A DNA stretch of 11,512 nt from Desulfuromonadaceae bacterium (GCA_013138655.1 WTCI01000007.1:1-11512); one strand, 5' to 3'; positions 1 through 8,011 are shown, counted from the stretch's first letter. The notes: generated by a model not told the origin, from the letters alone. Made by a program: numbers and translations.

Positions 1-1037
1 ACTACCTGCCGGGACCGGATGATATCTATATCTCTCCGTCGCAGATACGGAGATTCAGCTTGCGCACCGGTGATACGGTTGCCGGCCAGATTCGTCCACC
101 GAAAGAGGGGGAGCGTTATTTTGCTCTGTTGAAGGTTGCAGAAGTTAATTTCGAAGATCCGTCGAAGATCCGGGAAAAAACCTTCTCTGACAATCTGACG
201 CCACTCTACCCGGATCAGCAACTGCTGCTGGAGACCACATCTGACAACCACGCCATGCGTATCGTAGATTTGGTTTCGCCGATCGGAAAGGGCCAGCGGG
301 GACTGATTGTTGCTTCGCCGCGGACCGGTAAAACGGTGTTGCTGCAGAATATCGCCAATTCTATTTCAGAAAATCATCCGGAAGCCTATCTGATCGTTCT
401 GCTGATCGATGAACGTCCGGAAGAGGTCACCGACATGCAGCGCAGTGTCAACGGTGAGGTTATCTCTTCGACTTTCGACGAACCGGCCAATCGCCACGTA
501 CAGGTGGCAGAGATGGTTATCGAGAAGGCCCGTCGTCTGGTCGAGCACAAGCGTGACGTGGTCATCCTGCTCGATTCACTCACCCGCCTGGCCCGTGCTT
601 ACAACACCATCATCCCGTCCAGCGGCAAGATTCTTTCCGGCGGTGTTGATGCCCACGCCCTGCACAAGCCGAAGCGCTTCTTCGGTGCGGCGCGGAATAT
701 CGAAGAGGGGGGCAGCCTGACGATTATCGCCACGGCACTGGTCGACACCGGCAGCAAGATGGACGAGGTTATCTTTGAGGAATTCAAGGGGACCGGCAAC
801 ATGGAATTGCACCTTGACCGTCGCCTGGCTGATAAGCGAAGCTTCCCGGCAATCGACATCAACCGTTCCGGAACCCGGAAAGAGGACCTGCTGGTCGATG
901 CCACCCAGTTGCAGCGCACCTGGCTGTTGCGCAAAGTCTTGTCGTCTATGAACACGGTGGATAGTATGGAGTTCCTGCTCGACAAACTGGCGGAAACCGA
1001 GACCAATCAAGAGTTTCTTGATTCGATGAACCGGTAG
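1..1037 (+). CDS. rho: Transcription termination factor Rho (5' partial)
   Basis: This is the hexameric RNA helicase/ATPase that ends transcription at Rho-dependent sites. The reading frame is open from base 3 and the start codon lies upstream of the window. The first visible residues, YLPGPDDIY and SPSQIRRF, belong to the end of the RNA-binding (cold-shock-like) domain, so roughly the first 75-80 residues are missing compared with the ~419-residue family. 344 residues are present. Visible landmarks are the Walker A loop ASPRTGKT (bases 312-335), LIDERPEEV, the Walker B strand [11 protein letters not shown], the Q/R-loop region [33 protein letters not shown], and the arginine-finger region [15 protein letters not shown] at base 60 is in frame but is internal, because homology continues upstream of it. 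rpmE follows after 104 bases. The family assignment is certain. Confidence 0.98.
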   Translation, partial: YLPGPDDIYISPSQIRRFSLRTGDTVAGQIRPPKEGERYFALLKVAEVNFEDPSKIREKTFSDNLTPLYPDQQLLLETTSDNHAMRIVDLVSPIGKGQRGLIVASPRTGKTVLLQNIANSISENHPEAYLIVLLIDERPEEVTDMQRSVNGEVISSTFDEPANRHVQVAEMVIEKARRLVEHKRDVVILLDSLTRLARAYNTIIPSSGKILSGGVDAHALHKPKRFFGAARNIEEGGSLTIIATALVDTGSKMDEVIFEEFKGTGNMELHLDRRLADKRSFPAIDINRSGTRKEDLLVDATQLQRTWLLRKVLSSMNTVDSMEFLLDKLAETETNQEFLDSMNR

Positions 1038-1052
1038 CGGTAGCGAAAATGC

Positions 1053-1081
1053 TTGCCTGCACTGGATAAAAATGTTATTAA
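1053..1081 (+). promoter_or_regulatory. Possible weak sigma-70-like promoter upstream of rpmE
   Basis: TTGCCT (1053-1058) and TATTAA (1076-1081) are separated by 17 bases and each matches 4 of 6 consensus positions. The pair lies in the 104-base gap between rho and rpmE, where a separate promoter for rpmE would be expected. The match is modest and could be chance; rpmE could equally be read from the rho promoter. Confidence 0.25.
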
Positions 1082-1103
1082 GATAGTTTGTTTGTTGCTG
1101 ATA

Positions 1104-1126
1104 CCAGGCCTGTACAAAGCCAGGCC
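1104..1126 (+). promoter_or_regulatory. Hairpin / direct repeat in the rpmE leader, next to the ribosome binding site
   Basis: GGCCTG (1107-1112) pairs with CAGGCC (1121-1126) across an 8-base loop. The same stretch also contains CCAGGCC twice in direct orientation (1104-1110 and 1120-1126). The hairpin ends about 4 bases before the AAGGAG ribosome binding site of rpmE (from 1130). The position would suit translational control of L31; bL31 autoregulation through the mRNA leader is known in E. coli. No function is shown here, and a 6-bp stem can arise by chance. Confidence 0.35.
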
Positions 1127-1141
1127 GCCAAGGAGAAAAAG

Positions 1142-1345
1142 ATGAAAGAAGGAATCCATCCCAAGTATGAAGATATCTCTGTTCGCTGTGACTGTGGCAA
1201 CACTTTCGAGACCCGCTCAACCCTCAGCGGTGAGATCCACACGGAAATCTGCTCCGCTTGCCATCCTTTCTATACCGGCAAGCAGAAGCTGATCGATACC
1301 GCGGGCCGGATTGAACGCTTCCGCAAAAAGTACGCCCAGAAGTAA
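1142..1345 (+). CDS. rpmE: 50S ribosomal protein L31 (bL31), zinc-binding type
   Basis: Small protein of the large ribosomal subunit, located at the subunit interface/central protuberance. It has 67 residues, typical for the family. The cysteines C16, C18, C37 and C40 (CDC and CSAC) form the zinc ribbon of the 'C+' type, in contrast to the zinc-free YkgM-like paralogs made under zinc limitation. Other family hallmarks are MKEGIHPKY at the start, [16 protein letters not shown] in the middle and a basic FRKKYAQK end. ATG at 1142 is chosen because AAGGAG (1130-1135) lies 6 bases upstream and the protein then begins exactly where the family does. In-frame codons further upstream, such as TTG at 1088, would add unrelated residues. 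A strong intrinsic terminator follows 13 bases after the stop codon. Confidence 0.98.
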   Translation: MKEGIHPKYEDISVRCDCGNTFETRSTLSGEIHTEICSACHPFYTGKQKLIDTAGRIERFRKKYAQK

Positions 1346-1358
1346 TCGGGTAAGAATG

Positions 1359-1385
1359 AGGCGGCCCGTTGGGGCCGCCTTTTTT
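1359..1385 (+). terminator. Rho-independent terminator after rpmE
   Basis: A perfect 9-bp GC-rich stem AGGCGGCCC (1359-1367) / GGGCCGCCT (1372-1380) closes a 4-base GTTG loop. Six T residues (1380-1385) follow directly. It lies 13 bases after the rpmE stop and ends only 20 bases before the thyX start codon, so it sits between the two genes with almost no room for a downstream promoter. Confidence 0.93.
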
Positions 1386-1405
1386 CGTTTAAGGCAGACA
1401 ATTCA

Positions 1406-2095
1406 ATGCATGTCGAGCTGTTAATCCATACCCCGGATCCTGAGCAGGTGGTCGCTGCTGCGGCCCGTCTCTGCTACTCCAATTCTTCCATTGATGACCT
1501 GATGGTGAAGAGCCGCACTGATCGTCAGGAGTTTCTCGAAAAGATTCTGTCTCTCGGTCATCACTCAGTGCTGGAACATGCCAGTTTCTCTTTCGGGGTT
1601 GAAGGAATCAGTCGGGCCTGTTCTCACCAACTGGTGCGGCATCGACTCGCTTCCTATTCGCAGCAGAGCCAGCGTTACGTGTCGCACAAAACCCGTTTTT
1701 CCGCGGTGACTCCGGAAAGTATCGCCGCCAGACCGGAACTGAACCAGCGCTATCAGCAGTTGCTCGACGAGATCCACCAGTTTTACGGGGAAATGCTTGA
1801 TGCCGATATTCCGGCCGAAGATGCCCGTTTTGTTTTACCGAATGCGGCGACGACCAAGATCATCGTGACCATGAACGGTCGCGAGCTGCGCCATTTCTTC
1901 GCCCTGCGCTGCTGTCGTCGCGCCCAGTGGGAAATTCAGGAAATGGCCAAGCGGATGCTCATGCTGGTCAAGCCGGTGGCGCCGACCCTGTTTGCCAAAG
2001 CCGGCCCCGGTTGTCTTTCCGGCCCCTGCCCGGAAGGGAAGATGACCTGCGGTCAGATTACGACAGTCCGAGAAGAATTCGCTACTTTTGGTTGA
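1406..2095 (+). CDS. thyX: Flavin-dependent thymidylate synthase ThyX
   Basis: FAD-dependent enzyme that methylates dUMP to dTMP using methylene-tetrahydrofolate and NADPH; it replaces ThyA in many bacteria. The 229 residues are a normal length. The diagnostic ThyX signature RHRx7S is R78-H-R80 to S88 (RHRLASYSQQSQR). It is preceded by GHHSVLEHASFSF (51-63), the conserved segment whose histidine and glutamate contact flavin and substrate. RFVLPNAATT and NGRELRHFFALRC form the second conserved core. The C-terminus carries a cysteine-containing tail (C203, C208, C215; PGCLSGPCPEGKMTCG), a form also found in some anaerobe ThyX proteins. ATG at 1406 has only a weak ribosome site (AAGG, 1391-1394). 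The gene starts 20 bases after the rpmE terminator and is 9 bases from prfA. Confidence 0.97.
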   Translation: MHVELLIHTPDPEQVVAAAARLCYSNSSIDDLMVKSRTDRQEFLEKILSLGHHSVLEHASFSFGVEGISRACSHQLVRHRLASYSQQSQRYVSHKTRFSAVTPESIAARPELNQRYQQLLDEIHQFYGEMLDADIPAEDARFVLPNAATTKIIVTMNGRELRHFFALRCCRRAQWEIQEMAKRMLMLVKPVAPTLFAKAGPGCLSGPCPEGKMTCGQITTVREEFATFG

Positions 2096-2104
2096 AAGAT
2101 ATCT

Positions 2105-3172
2105 ATGTTCGCTAACCTTGAAGATGTTGTTGATCGTTTTCGCGAAGTCGAAGGATTGCTCTCCGATCCTGCGGTGATCTCCGATCAGAAACGTTACCGT
2201 GGACTGGCCAAGGAACACGCCGACCTCACCGAGGTGGTTACGGTGTACGGTCAGTACCAGCAGGCCTGCAGCGATATCGAGGGCAACCGTGAGCTGCTGC
2301 GGGACAGCGATCCAGAGATGAGGGAGTTGGCCAAGGCAGAGCTACCGGAACTGGAAGAGCTGCAGGGCCGGCTGGAAGAGCAGCTGAAGACCCTGCTGCT
2401 GCCGAAAGATCCCAATGATGACAAGAATATCATCCTGGAAATCCGTGCCGGGACCGGTGGCGATGAGGCGGCCCTGTTTGCCGCCGATCTGTTCCGCATG
2501 TATGCCCGCTATGCCGACCGTAACCGTTGGAAGGTTGAGATGATGAGTGCCTCGGAGACCGGCGGTGGTGGTTTCAAGGAAGTCGTCGCCCTGATCAGCG
2601 GTGAGCGGGTCTATTCCCGCCTTAAATTCGAAAGCGGCACCCATCGAGTTCAGCGGGTGCCCGATACCGAAACACAAGGGAGGATTCATACCTCAGCCTG
2701 CACCGTGGCGATCCTCCCCGAAGCAGAAGATGTCGATATCGACATCAGCCCGGCCGATCTGCGTATCGATCTCTACCGCGCCTCCGGTGCCGGTGGCCAG
2801 CACGTCAACAAGACTGAGTCCGCGGTGCGCCTGACCCACATTCCGACCGGAGTGGTGGTCGCCTGTCAGGATGAGTCCTCCCAGCATAAAAATAAAGCCA
2901 AAGCGATGAAGGTGCTCAAGTCCCGAATCTACGATCAGATGCTCGCTGAGCAGACGGCCGAGATGGCCGCTGATCGTAAGAACCAGGTTGGTAGTGGCGA
3001 CCGCAGTGAACGGATTCGCACCTACAATTATCCGCAGGGACGTTGCACCGATCACCGCATCGGGCTGACCCTTTACAAACTCGACGCCATCATGCAGGGA
3101 GATGTGGACGAGATCATCGAAGCGTTGATCACCGATCAGCAGGCTGCGCAAATGAGCCGGCAGGAGTCGTGA
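2105..3172 (+). CDS. prfA: Peptide chain release factor 1 (RF1)
   Basis: Class-I release factor that recognises UAA and UAG stop codons and triggers peptide release. It has 355 residues, near the usual ~360. The stop-codon-reading tripeptide PxT is P186-D-T188 within [19 protein letters not shown], which marks RF1; RF2 carries SPF there. The catalytic GGQ is G230-G231-Q232 in [19 protein letters not shown]. The N-terminal ~100 residues are the glutamate-rich helical domain, and [13 protein letters not shown] starts the core. No in-frame stop or programmed frameshift is seen, again unlike RF2. The start ATG at 2105 lies 9 bases after thyX; the ribosome site is weak (GAAAG). The gene ends in TGA (3170-3172), right at the start of prmC, whose product modifies Q232. 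Confidence 0.98.
   Translation: MFANLEDVVDRFREVEGLLSDPAVISDQKRYRGLAKEHADLTEVVTVYGQYQQACSDIEGNRELLRDSDPEMRELAKAELPELEELQGRLEEQLKTLLLPKDPNDDKNIILEIRAGTGGDEAALFAADLFRMYARYADRNRWKVEMMSASETGGGGFKEVVALISGERVYSRLKFESGTHRVQRVPDTETQGRIHTSACTVAILPEAEDVDIDISPADLRIDLYRASGAGGQHVNKTESAVRLTHIPTGVVVACQDESSQHKNKAKAMKVLKSRIYDQMLAEQTAEMAADRKNQVGSGDRSERIRTYNYPQGRCTDHRIGLTLYKLDAIMQGDVDEIIEALITDQQAAQMSRQES
3162..3166 (+). promoter_or_regulatory. Ribosome binding site that decides the prmC start
   Basis: AGGAG sits inside the last codons of prfA. It is 8 bases from TTG at 3175, a good distance, but only 2 bases from the in-frame GTG at 3169. This favours the TTG as the prmC start. Confidence 0.65.
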
Positions 3173-3174
3173 GA

Positions 3175-4026
3175 TTGAGTGAAACCTGGACCCTGTTGAA
3201 GCTGTTGCGTTGGACCACTGATTACTTTGCTGAAAAAGGTGTCGATAACCCACGTCTCGATGCGGAATTGTTGCTGGCGTATGTGCTGAAACTCGACCGG
3301 GTCGGGCTTTATCTTAATTTTGATCGGCCGTTGATTGACGAAGAACTAGACGCCATCCGTCCGCTGGTAAAGCGGCGCGGGCAGCGCGAGCCGTTGCAGT
3401 ACCTTATTGGGAAGAGCGAATTCTGGTCCCTCGTGTTTGAGGTAACACCGGCGGTGCTGATCCCCCGTGCTGACACCGAAATCCTCGTTGAAGAGGCACT
3501 GGCACGCGCCGGAGGCGAAGGGAAACTGCTTGATGTCGGCACCGGCAGTGGCGCTATTGCGGTCAGCCTGGCAACAGAACTGCCGGGCTGGCAAGTGACC
3601 GGACTCGATATCTCCGCAGCAGCCTTGGCGGTCGCCGGGGGCAACGCAGAAAAGAATGGGGTTGCCGGGCGGGTTCGGTTTCTGCAGGGAGACCTTGCCG
3701 AACTCCCCCGACAGCAGTATGATCTGATCGTTTCAAATCCCCCCTATATTGCTCAGGCTGAGTGGGATTCCCTGATGCCGGAGGTCCGCTGCTTTGAACC
3801 GAAACAGGCACTGCTGGCAGGAAATGACGGCCTCGACTGCTATCAAAAGCTGGCGGACCAGGCCCCGAGTTGCCTCAAATCCGGGGGCTGGTTGCTGGTC
3901 GAGATCGGTTATCAGCAGGCAGCGGCAGTGCAGCGGATTTTTGCCGCTGCCGGTCTCGGGGAGCTTTTTGTCCGTGATGATTACGCCGGTCAGCCTCGTG
4001 TGGTTGGCGGTTGCTATAAAAAATAG
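3175..4026 (+). CDS. prmC: Release factor glutamine N5-methyltransferase PrmC (HemK)
   Basis: SAM-dependent enzyme that methylates the GGQ glutamine of RF1/RF2, raising termination efficiency. From the TTG at 3175 it has 283 residues, the family norm. The N-terminal helical domain (about 1-75) binds the release factor. The Rossmann domain has VLIPRADTE (94-102), the SAM-binding motif LLDVGTGSGAIAV (118-130) and the catalytic NPPY (178-181), which holds the glutamine amide. RVVGGCYK closes the C-terminus. TTG 3175 gives MSETWTLLKLL and correct spacing from AGGAG. GTG 3169, which overlaps the prfA stop, is the alternative and would add two residues. An open frame continues further upstream but only inside prfA. 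Adjacency to prfA is common and fits enzyme-substrate coupling. murA follows after 13 bases. Confidence 0.96.
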   Translation: MSETWTLLKLLRWTTDYFAEKGVDNPRLDAELLLAYVLKLDRVGLYLNFDRPLIDEELDAIRPLVKRRGQREPLQYLIGKSEFWSLVFEVTPAVLIPRADTEILVEEALARAGGEGKLLDVGTGSGAIAVSLATELPGWQVTGLDISAAALAVAGGNAEKNGVAGRVRFLQGDLAELPRQQYDLIVSNPPYIAQAEWDSLMPEVRCFEPKQALLAGNDGLDCYQKLADQAPSCLKSGGWLLVEIGYQQAAAVQRIFAAAGLGELFVRDDYAGQPRVVGGCYKK

Positions 4027-4039
4027 AAAGTAGGAATAG

Positions 4040-5293
4040 TTGGAAAAGATAGTGATCAAAGGTGGGATGCCGCTCCGCGGGGAAGTGCAAGTCAGTGGTG
4101 CTAAAAATTCGGCGCTGCCGCTGTTATTTGCCACTCTGTTGGCTGACGGAATCAGTGAAATCCACAATATCCCCGAGCTGCGGGATATCAACACCGCCGT
4201 CAAGTTGCTCAGTGAGTTGGGAGCGGAAACTGCCCGTGAGGCCGATTCCGTCCGGGTGGACGCCCGGCAGATCCAGAGCATTGAGGCTTCTTACGACCTG
4301 GTGAAAACCATGCGCGCTTCGGTGCTGGTGCTTGGCCCGCTGCTGGCCCGTTGCGGTCACGCTCGGGTCAGTCTGCCCGGTGGATGTGCGATCGGGGCGC
4401 GGCCGATCAATCTGCATCTGAAGGGGTTGGAGGCCCTGGGGGCGACAATCACCCTCGATCATGGTTATGTCGAGGCGACTGTCGATACGTTGCGCGGGGC
4501 AAAAATCTATTTCGATATACCGACCGTTGGCGGCACTGAAAACCTGCTGATGGCTGCCAGTCTGGCTGAAGGGGAGACGGTCCTTGAAAACGCTGCCCGT
4601 GAGCCGGAGATCGTCCAGCTGGCCGAGGCCCTCAACAGCATGGGTGCTGAAATTGAAGGGGCCGGAACAGCGATTATCCGTATCCGGGGGGTGGAGAAAC
4701 TTCAGCCACTCAACGTTCAGGTCATCCCCGACCGGATTGAAGCCGGAACCTTCATGATTGCTGCGGCGATTACCGGCGGTGATGTGCTGGTACATGGCGC
4801 GGTGCAGAAGCATCAGGAAGCGCTCATCAGTAAAATGATCGAGGCGGGGGTAAAAATTGCGCCGGAAGCGGACGGTCTGCGGGTAATCGGGCCGGAAAAA
4901 CTGGCTCCCGTTGATATCCGCACCAGTGTCTTCCCCGGGTTTCCGACCGACATGCAGGCTCAGTTTATGGCCTTGATGACCAGGGCCGCCGGCACCAGCC
5001 GGATTTCTGAGACGGTCTTTGAAAACCGCTTCATGCATGTCTGTGAGCTGCAGCGGATGGGAGCCGATATCCAGATTGACGGGCACAGTGCCATCATTCG
5101 TGGTACCGAGCACTTAACGGGTGCACCAGTCATGGCCACTGACCTGCGTGCCAGTGCCTCGCTGATCCTGGCCGGTCTGGCGGCGGAGAATACCACCGAG
5201 GTGTCGCGGATCTACCACCTGGATCGTGGTTACGAAAAAATCGAAAAGAAACTGGCAGCGCTTGGTGCCCGCATCTGGCGTGAACAGGAGTAA
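4040..5293 (+). CDS. murA: UDP-N-acetylglucosamine 1-carboxyvinyltransferase MurA
   Basis: Cytoplasmic enzyme of the first committed step of peptidoglycan synthesis; it transfers enolpyruvate from PEP to UDP-GlcNAc. The 417 residues are typical. K22 and N23 (SGAKNSALP) bind substrate, C116 in [13 protein letters not shown] is the cysteine attacked by fosfomycin (C115 in E. coli), and R121 follows on the same loop. D304 (FPTDMQAQ) is the expected catalytic aspartate and R396 (HLDRGYEK) the conserved C-terminal arginine. Because the cysteine is present, intrinsic fosfomycin resistance through a Cys-to-Asp change is not expected. The start is TTG at 4040, giving [19 protein letters not shown] (4032-4036) lies just upstream. 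Later in-frame starts would cut into conserved sequence. The hisG ribosome site lies inside its last codons. Confidence 0.97.
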   Translation: MEKIVIKGGMPLRGEVQVSGAKNSALPLLFATLLADGISEIHNIPELRDINTAVKLLSELGAETAREADSVRVDARQIQSIEASYDLVKTMRASVLVLGPLLARCGHARVSLPGGCAIGARPINLHLKGLEALGATITLDHGYVEATVDTLRGAKIYFDIPTVGGTENLLMAASLAEGETVLENAAREPEIVQLAEALNSMGAEIEGAGTAIIRIRGVEKLQPLNVQVIPDRIEAGTFMIAAAITGGDVLVHGAVQKHQEALISKMIEAGVKIAPEADGLRVIGPEKLAPVDIRTSVFPGFPTDMQAQFMALMTRAAGTSRISETVFENRFMHVCELQRMGADIQIDGHSAIIRGTEHLTGAPVMATDLRASASLILAGLAAENTTEVSRIYHLDRGYEKIEKKLAALGARIWREQE

Positions 5294-5296
5294 ACG

Positions 5297-5962
5297 ATGA
5301 GTGACTGGATTACCTTCGCCCTGCCGAAGGGGCGGATTATGCAGGATTCGATGGAGCTGTTCGGCAAGATCGGCATTACCTGCCCGGAAATGGATGATAA
5401 AGGCAGCCGTAAGCTGGTTTTTGAGAACCCGGAGCAGAAGTTCCGTTTTATGGCGGTGCGGGCCACCGACGTGCCGACCTATGTCGAGTACGGTTGCGCT
5501 GACATCGGTGTCGTCGGCAAGGATACCCTGCTCGAGCAGGGGAAGGATCTCTATGAGCCGCTCGATCTCAAGTTCGGCTACTGCCGGCTGGTGGTTGCCG
5601 AGCCGAAAGAACTGCAGGAAGATGACGACCCTCTCAACTGGTCGAACATCCGCGTTGCCACCAAATACCCGAATATCACCGAACGTTATTTCGCTGCCAA
5701 GGGGGTACAGGTGGAACTGATCAAACTTTACGGATCGATTGAACTGGCCCCACTGGTTGGTTTGTCCGAACGGATTGTCGATCTGGTCTCGACCGGCGGA
5801 ACCCTCAAGGCTAACGGTATGGTCGAAGTGGAAACCATTGCTGAAATTACCAGCCGCCTGATCGTTAACCGCGCCAGCTTGAAAACCAAGCACCAGCGGA
5901 TCAGCGAGATTATCGACGGACTGGAACCATTGATCGGTGACGAGGTGCGGATCTCCCAGTAG
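5297..5962 (+). CDS. hisG: ATP phosphoribosyltransferase catalytic subunit, short form HisG
   Basis: First enzyme of histidine synthesis: ATP + PRPP gives phosphoribosyl-ATP. At 221 residues it is the short form, which lacks the C-terminal regulatory ACT-like domain of the ~300-residue long form. Short HisG proteins work with the histidyl-tRNA-synthetase-like HisZ, which is not in this window. The PROSITE-type signature is visible from E149 (ELAPLVGLSERIVDLVSTGG), with the PRPP-binding loop DLVSTGGTLKANGM (162-175). FALPKGRI (7-14) and the GCADIGVVGKDTL segment (66-78) are typical. ATG at 5297 is 3 bases after the murA stop, and AGGAG (5286-5290), 6 bases upstream, lies within the end of murA. 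Translational coupling to murA is therefore likely, and feedback by histidine would depend on HisZ. Confidence 0.97.
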   Translation: MSDWITFALPKGRIMQDSMELFGKIGITCPEMDDKGSRKLVFENPEQKFRFMAVRATDVPTYVEYGCADIGVVGKDTLLEQGKDLYEPLDLKFGYCRLVVAEPKELQEDDDPLNWSNIRVATKYPNITERYFAAKGVQVELIKLYGSIELAPLVGLSERIVDLVSTGGTLKANGMVEVETIAEITSRLIVNRASLKTKHQRISEIIDGLEPLIGDEVRISQ

Positions 5963-5971
5963 GGGATCGCT

Positions 5972-5978
5972 GGAGGAG
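5972..5978 (+). promoter_or_regulatory. Strong ribosome binding site for hisD
   Basis: GGAGGAG is the best Shine-Dalgarno match in the window. It overlaps the in-frame GTG at 5978, which rules that codon out as a practical start. It places the start at ATG 5984 (5-7 bases downstream), with ATG 5987 as a close alternative. Confidence 0.7.
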
Positions 5979-5983
5979 TGATC

Positions 5984-7276
5984 ATGATGCGCATGTTGAA
6001 GTTTTCCGATCCCGGTTTTGACGCTGAGTTCCGCCGTATCGAGCAGCGAGCCGAAGCGGTTCCTGCAGAAATCGAAGAGACGGTCAAGGCGATTATCGCC
6101 GATGTCCGCCGGCGTGGCGATGCGGCGCTGTTTGAGCTGACCGCCAAGTTCGATCAGCTGGAGCTGAGTGCCGACACTCTCGAAGTGACCGAAGAGGAAA
6201 TCGACGCGGCCATGGCCGGGGTGAGTGTCGCGGCGATGACTGCCTTGCAACTGGCCGCTGAGCGGATCGCCGACTATCACGCCAAGCAGAAGCAGGAAAC
6301 CTGGCTCTCTACCGATGAGGATGATGTGCTGCTCGGGCAGCTGGTTCGTCCTCTCGATCGGGTCGGCATCTATGTGCCGGGCGGGAAGGCCAGCTATCCC
6401 TCATCGGTGCTGATGAACGCCGTGCCGGCCAAGGTTGCCGGAGTCAAAGAGGTGATCATGGTGGTGCCGATGCCGGGTGGCGAGATCAACCCGCACGTAT
6501 TGGCCGCCGCCAGAATCGCCGGGGTCGACCGGATCTTCAAGCTGGGCGGCGCACAAGCTGTAGCCGCGCTGGCCTACGGCACCGAGTCGGTGCCGCGGGT
6601 TGACAAGATTACCGGGCCGGGCAATATCTATGTCGCCACCGCCAAGCAGCTGGTCTTCGGTCAGGTCGATATCGACATGATCGCCGGGCCGAGCGAGATT
6701 CTGGTGGTCAACGACGGCAGCGGCACCGCCGCACACATCGCCGCCGATCTGCTCTCCCAGGCCGAGCACGACGAACTGGCTTCTGCGGTACTGGTCACCA
6801 GCTGCGAAAAGATGGCGTTTGAGGTGCAGGACGAAGTGGAAAGGCAACTGCAGCAACTCAGTCGCGAGACCATCGCCCGTCAGTCGATCGATGATTACGG
6901 GGCGATTATCCTCGCCCGGGATCTGGACGAAGCGATCGCTTTTTCCAACCGTATCGCTCCCGAACATCTGGAGCTGGCGGTCGACAACCCCTTCGTCCTC
7001 TTGCCGCAGATCCGTCATGCCGGGGCTATCTTCATGGGACATCACACCCCGGAAGCGGCCGGTGATTACCTGGCCGGGCCGAACCATACCCTGCCGACCG
7101 GCGGCACCGCACGTTTTTTCTCGCCGTTGTCGCTGGATGATTTTGTCAAGAAGTCGAGCATCATTTCCTTCTCGGAAAAAGGGTTGCAGCGGCTTGGCCC
7201 GGAGATCGTGCAGATCGCCGAGCTGGAAGGCCTGGAGGCACACGGCAAGTCGGTGTCGATCCGCTTGAAAAAATAG
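5984..7276 (+). CDS. hisD: Histidinol dehydrogenase HisD
   Basis: Zinc-dependent NAD enzyme that oxidises L-histidinol to L-histidine in two steps. It has 430 residues from ATG 5984, normal for the family. Conserved segments are RVGIYVPGGKASYPSSVLMN, KITGPGNIYVATAKQ and the signature DIDMIAGPSEILVV (about 229-242). The expected zinc ligands are Q259 and H262 (SQAEHDE), D361 (GDYLAGPNH) and H420 (EAHGKS). E327 and H328 in APEHLEL are the catalytic acid/base pair, by family knowledge. The start is set by the GGAGGAG site; neighbouring ATGs at 5987 and 5993 are in frame and cannot be excluded. It lies 21 bases after hisG and 43 bases before hisB. No hisC sits between hisD and hisB, unlike in enterobacterial operons. 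Confidence 0.97.
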   Translation: MMRMLKFSDPGFDAEFRRIEQRAEAVPAEIEETVKAIIADVRRRGDAALFELTAKFDQLELSADTLEVTEEEIDAAMAGVSVAAMTALQLAAERIADYHAKQKQETWLSTDEDDVLLGQLVRPLDRVGIYVPGGKASYPSSVLMNAVPAKVAGVKEVIMVVPMPGGEINPHVLAAARIAGVDRIFKLGGAQAVAALAYGTESVPRVDKITGPGNIYVATAKQLVFGQVDIDMIAGPSEILVVNDGSGTAAHIAADLLSQAEHDELASAVLVTSCEKMAFEVQDEVERQLQQLSRETIARQSIDDYGAIILARDLDEAIAFSNRIAPEHLELAVDNPFVLLPQIRHAGAIFMGHHTPEAAGDYLAGPNHTLPTGGTARFFSPLSLDDFVKKSSIISFSEKGLQRLGPEIVQIAELEGLEAHGKSVSIRLKK

Positions 7277-7319
7277 GTTCAAATTATAGGGGATTAACTT
7301 CCGTTTTGGGGAGCTTGAA

Positions 7320-7910
7320 ATGTCACGTACGGCAAAAATCGACCGCGAAACCAAAGAGACCAACATCAGCATTGAGCTGAACCTGGATGGTTCCGGACAG
7401 CATCACATCGAAAGCCCGGTGCCCTTTTTCAATCACATGCTTTCGGCGGTGGCCCGGCACGGTTTTTTCGATCTGACCGTTAAGGCAACCGGTGATATCG
7501 AGATCGATGCGCATCACACCGTCGAGGATCTGGGGATCGTTCTCGGTGAGGCGTTTAAAAAAGCGCTTGGCGACAAGGCCGGGGTGCGTCGTTTCGGGCG
7601 CGAGACCATGCCGATGCACGAGGCTCTGGCGTCGGTGATTATCGATTTCTCCGGTCGGCCGTTTCTGGTCTTTAATGTCGATCTGCCGAAAGCCAAGGTT
7701 GGTGAGTTCGATACCGAACTGGTCGAAGAGTTTTTCGTCGCTTTCTGTAACCACTCCGGCGCCAATATTCACGTTAACCTGGCCTATGGTGATAACCTGC
7801 ATCACATCATCGAGGGGATTTTTAAGGCTTTTGGCCGGGCTCTTGATGAGGCGACCGGTATCGATCCGCGGATTCGGGGTGTGATGTCGACTAAGGGGAA
7901 GTTGGAGTAG
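7320..7910 (+). CDS. hisB: Imidazoleglycerol-phosphate dehydratase, monofunctional HisB
   Basis: Manganese enzyme that dehydrates imidazole-glycerol phosphate to imidazole-acetol phosphate. At 196 residues it is only the dehydratase; the histidinol-phosphatase domain fused in E. coli HisB is absent, so the phosphatase must be elsewhere. Both family signatures are present: [14 protein letters not shown] (H65, H66, E69) and [18 protein letters not shown] (H161, H162, E165). [15 protein letters not shown] (34-48) supplies further metal-binding histidines. The C-terminus ends STKGKLE, as in the family. ATG at 7320 has GGGGAG (7308-7313) 6 bases upstream. It is the last gene before the ~750-base repeat block; no clean terminator follows it directly. 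Confidence 0.97.
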   Translation: MSRTAKIDRETKETNISIELNLDGSGQHHIESPVPFFNHMLSAVARHGFFDLTVKATGDIEIDAHHTVEDLGIVLGEAFKKALGDKAGVRRFGRETMPMHEALASVIIDFSGRPFLVFNVDLPKAKVGEFDTELVEEFFVAFCNHSGANIHVNLAYGDNLHHIIEGIFKAFGRALDEATGIDPRIRGVMSTKGKLE

Positions 7911-7953
7911 GGGTAGAACTGTTCGCCAGATTTCTGGAATGAACTATTTAAAC

Positions 7954-8011
7954 CGTCGGGGTTCGGCCCGACAGCCGACTTCATTTTCTTTGAATCGCAA
8001 AGAAAACGAAG
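7954..8011. repeat. Left arm: two tandem hairpins
   Basis: Hairpin 1 is GTCGGG (7955-7960) / CCCGAC (7967-7972) with a 6-base loop. Hairpin 2 is the 14-base arm CTTCATTTTCTTTG (7979-7992) against CAAAGAAAACGAAG (7998-8011), with a 5-base loop and one A-C mismatch that would be a G-U pair in RNA read from the - strand. Hairpin 1 begins 44 bases after the hisB stop and could slow transcription, but it lacks an adjacent T run, so I do not call it a terminator. Confidence 0.75.

Noticed and set aside
60..62. TTG as the start of rho
   Set aside because: Conserved Rho sequence ([17 protein letters not shown]) is encoded in frame upstream of it, so the gene begins before the window.
3043..3174. A longer prmC beginning inside prfA
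   Set aside because: The added residues are arginine/histidine-rich out-of-frame prfA sequence, with no resemblance to PrmC.
4124..5113. A 329-codon - strand open frame antisense to murA
   Set aside because: It is fully covered by murA, whose catalytic motifs are clear; no motif or ribosome site supports it.
5114..6280. A 388-codon open frame on the - strand across the murA-hisG-hisD boundary
   Set aside because: It lies antisense to three unambiguous genes, has no recognisable domains, and is a by-product of GC-rich codon usage on the other strand.
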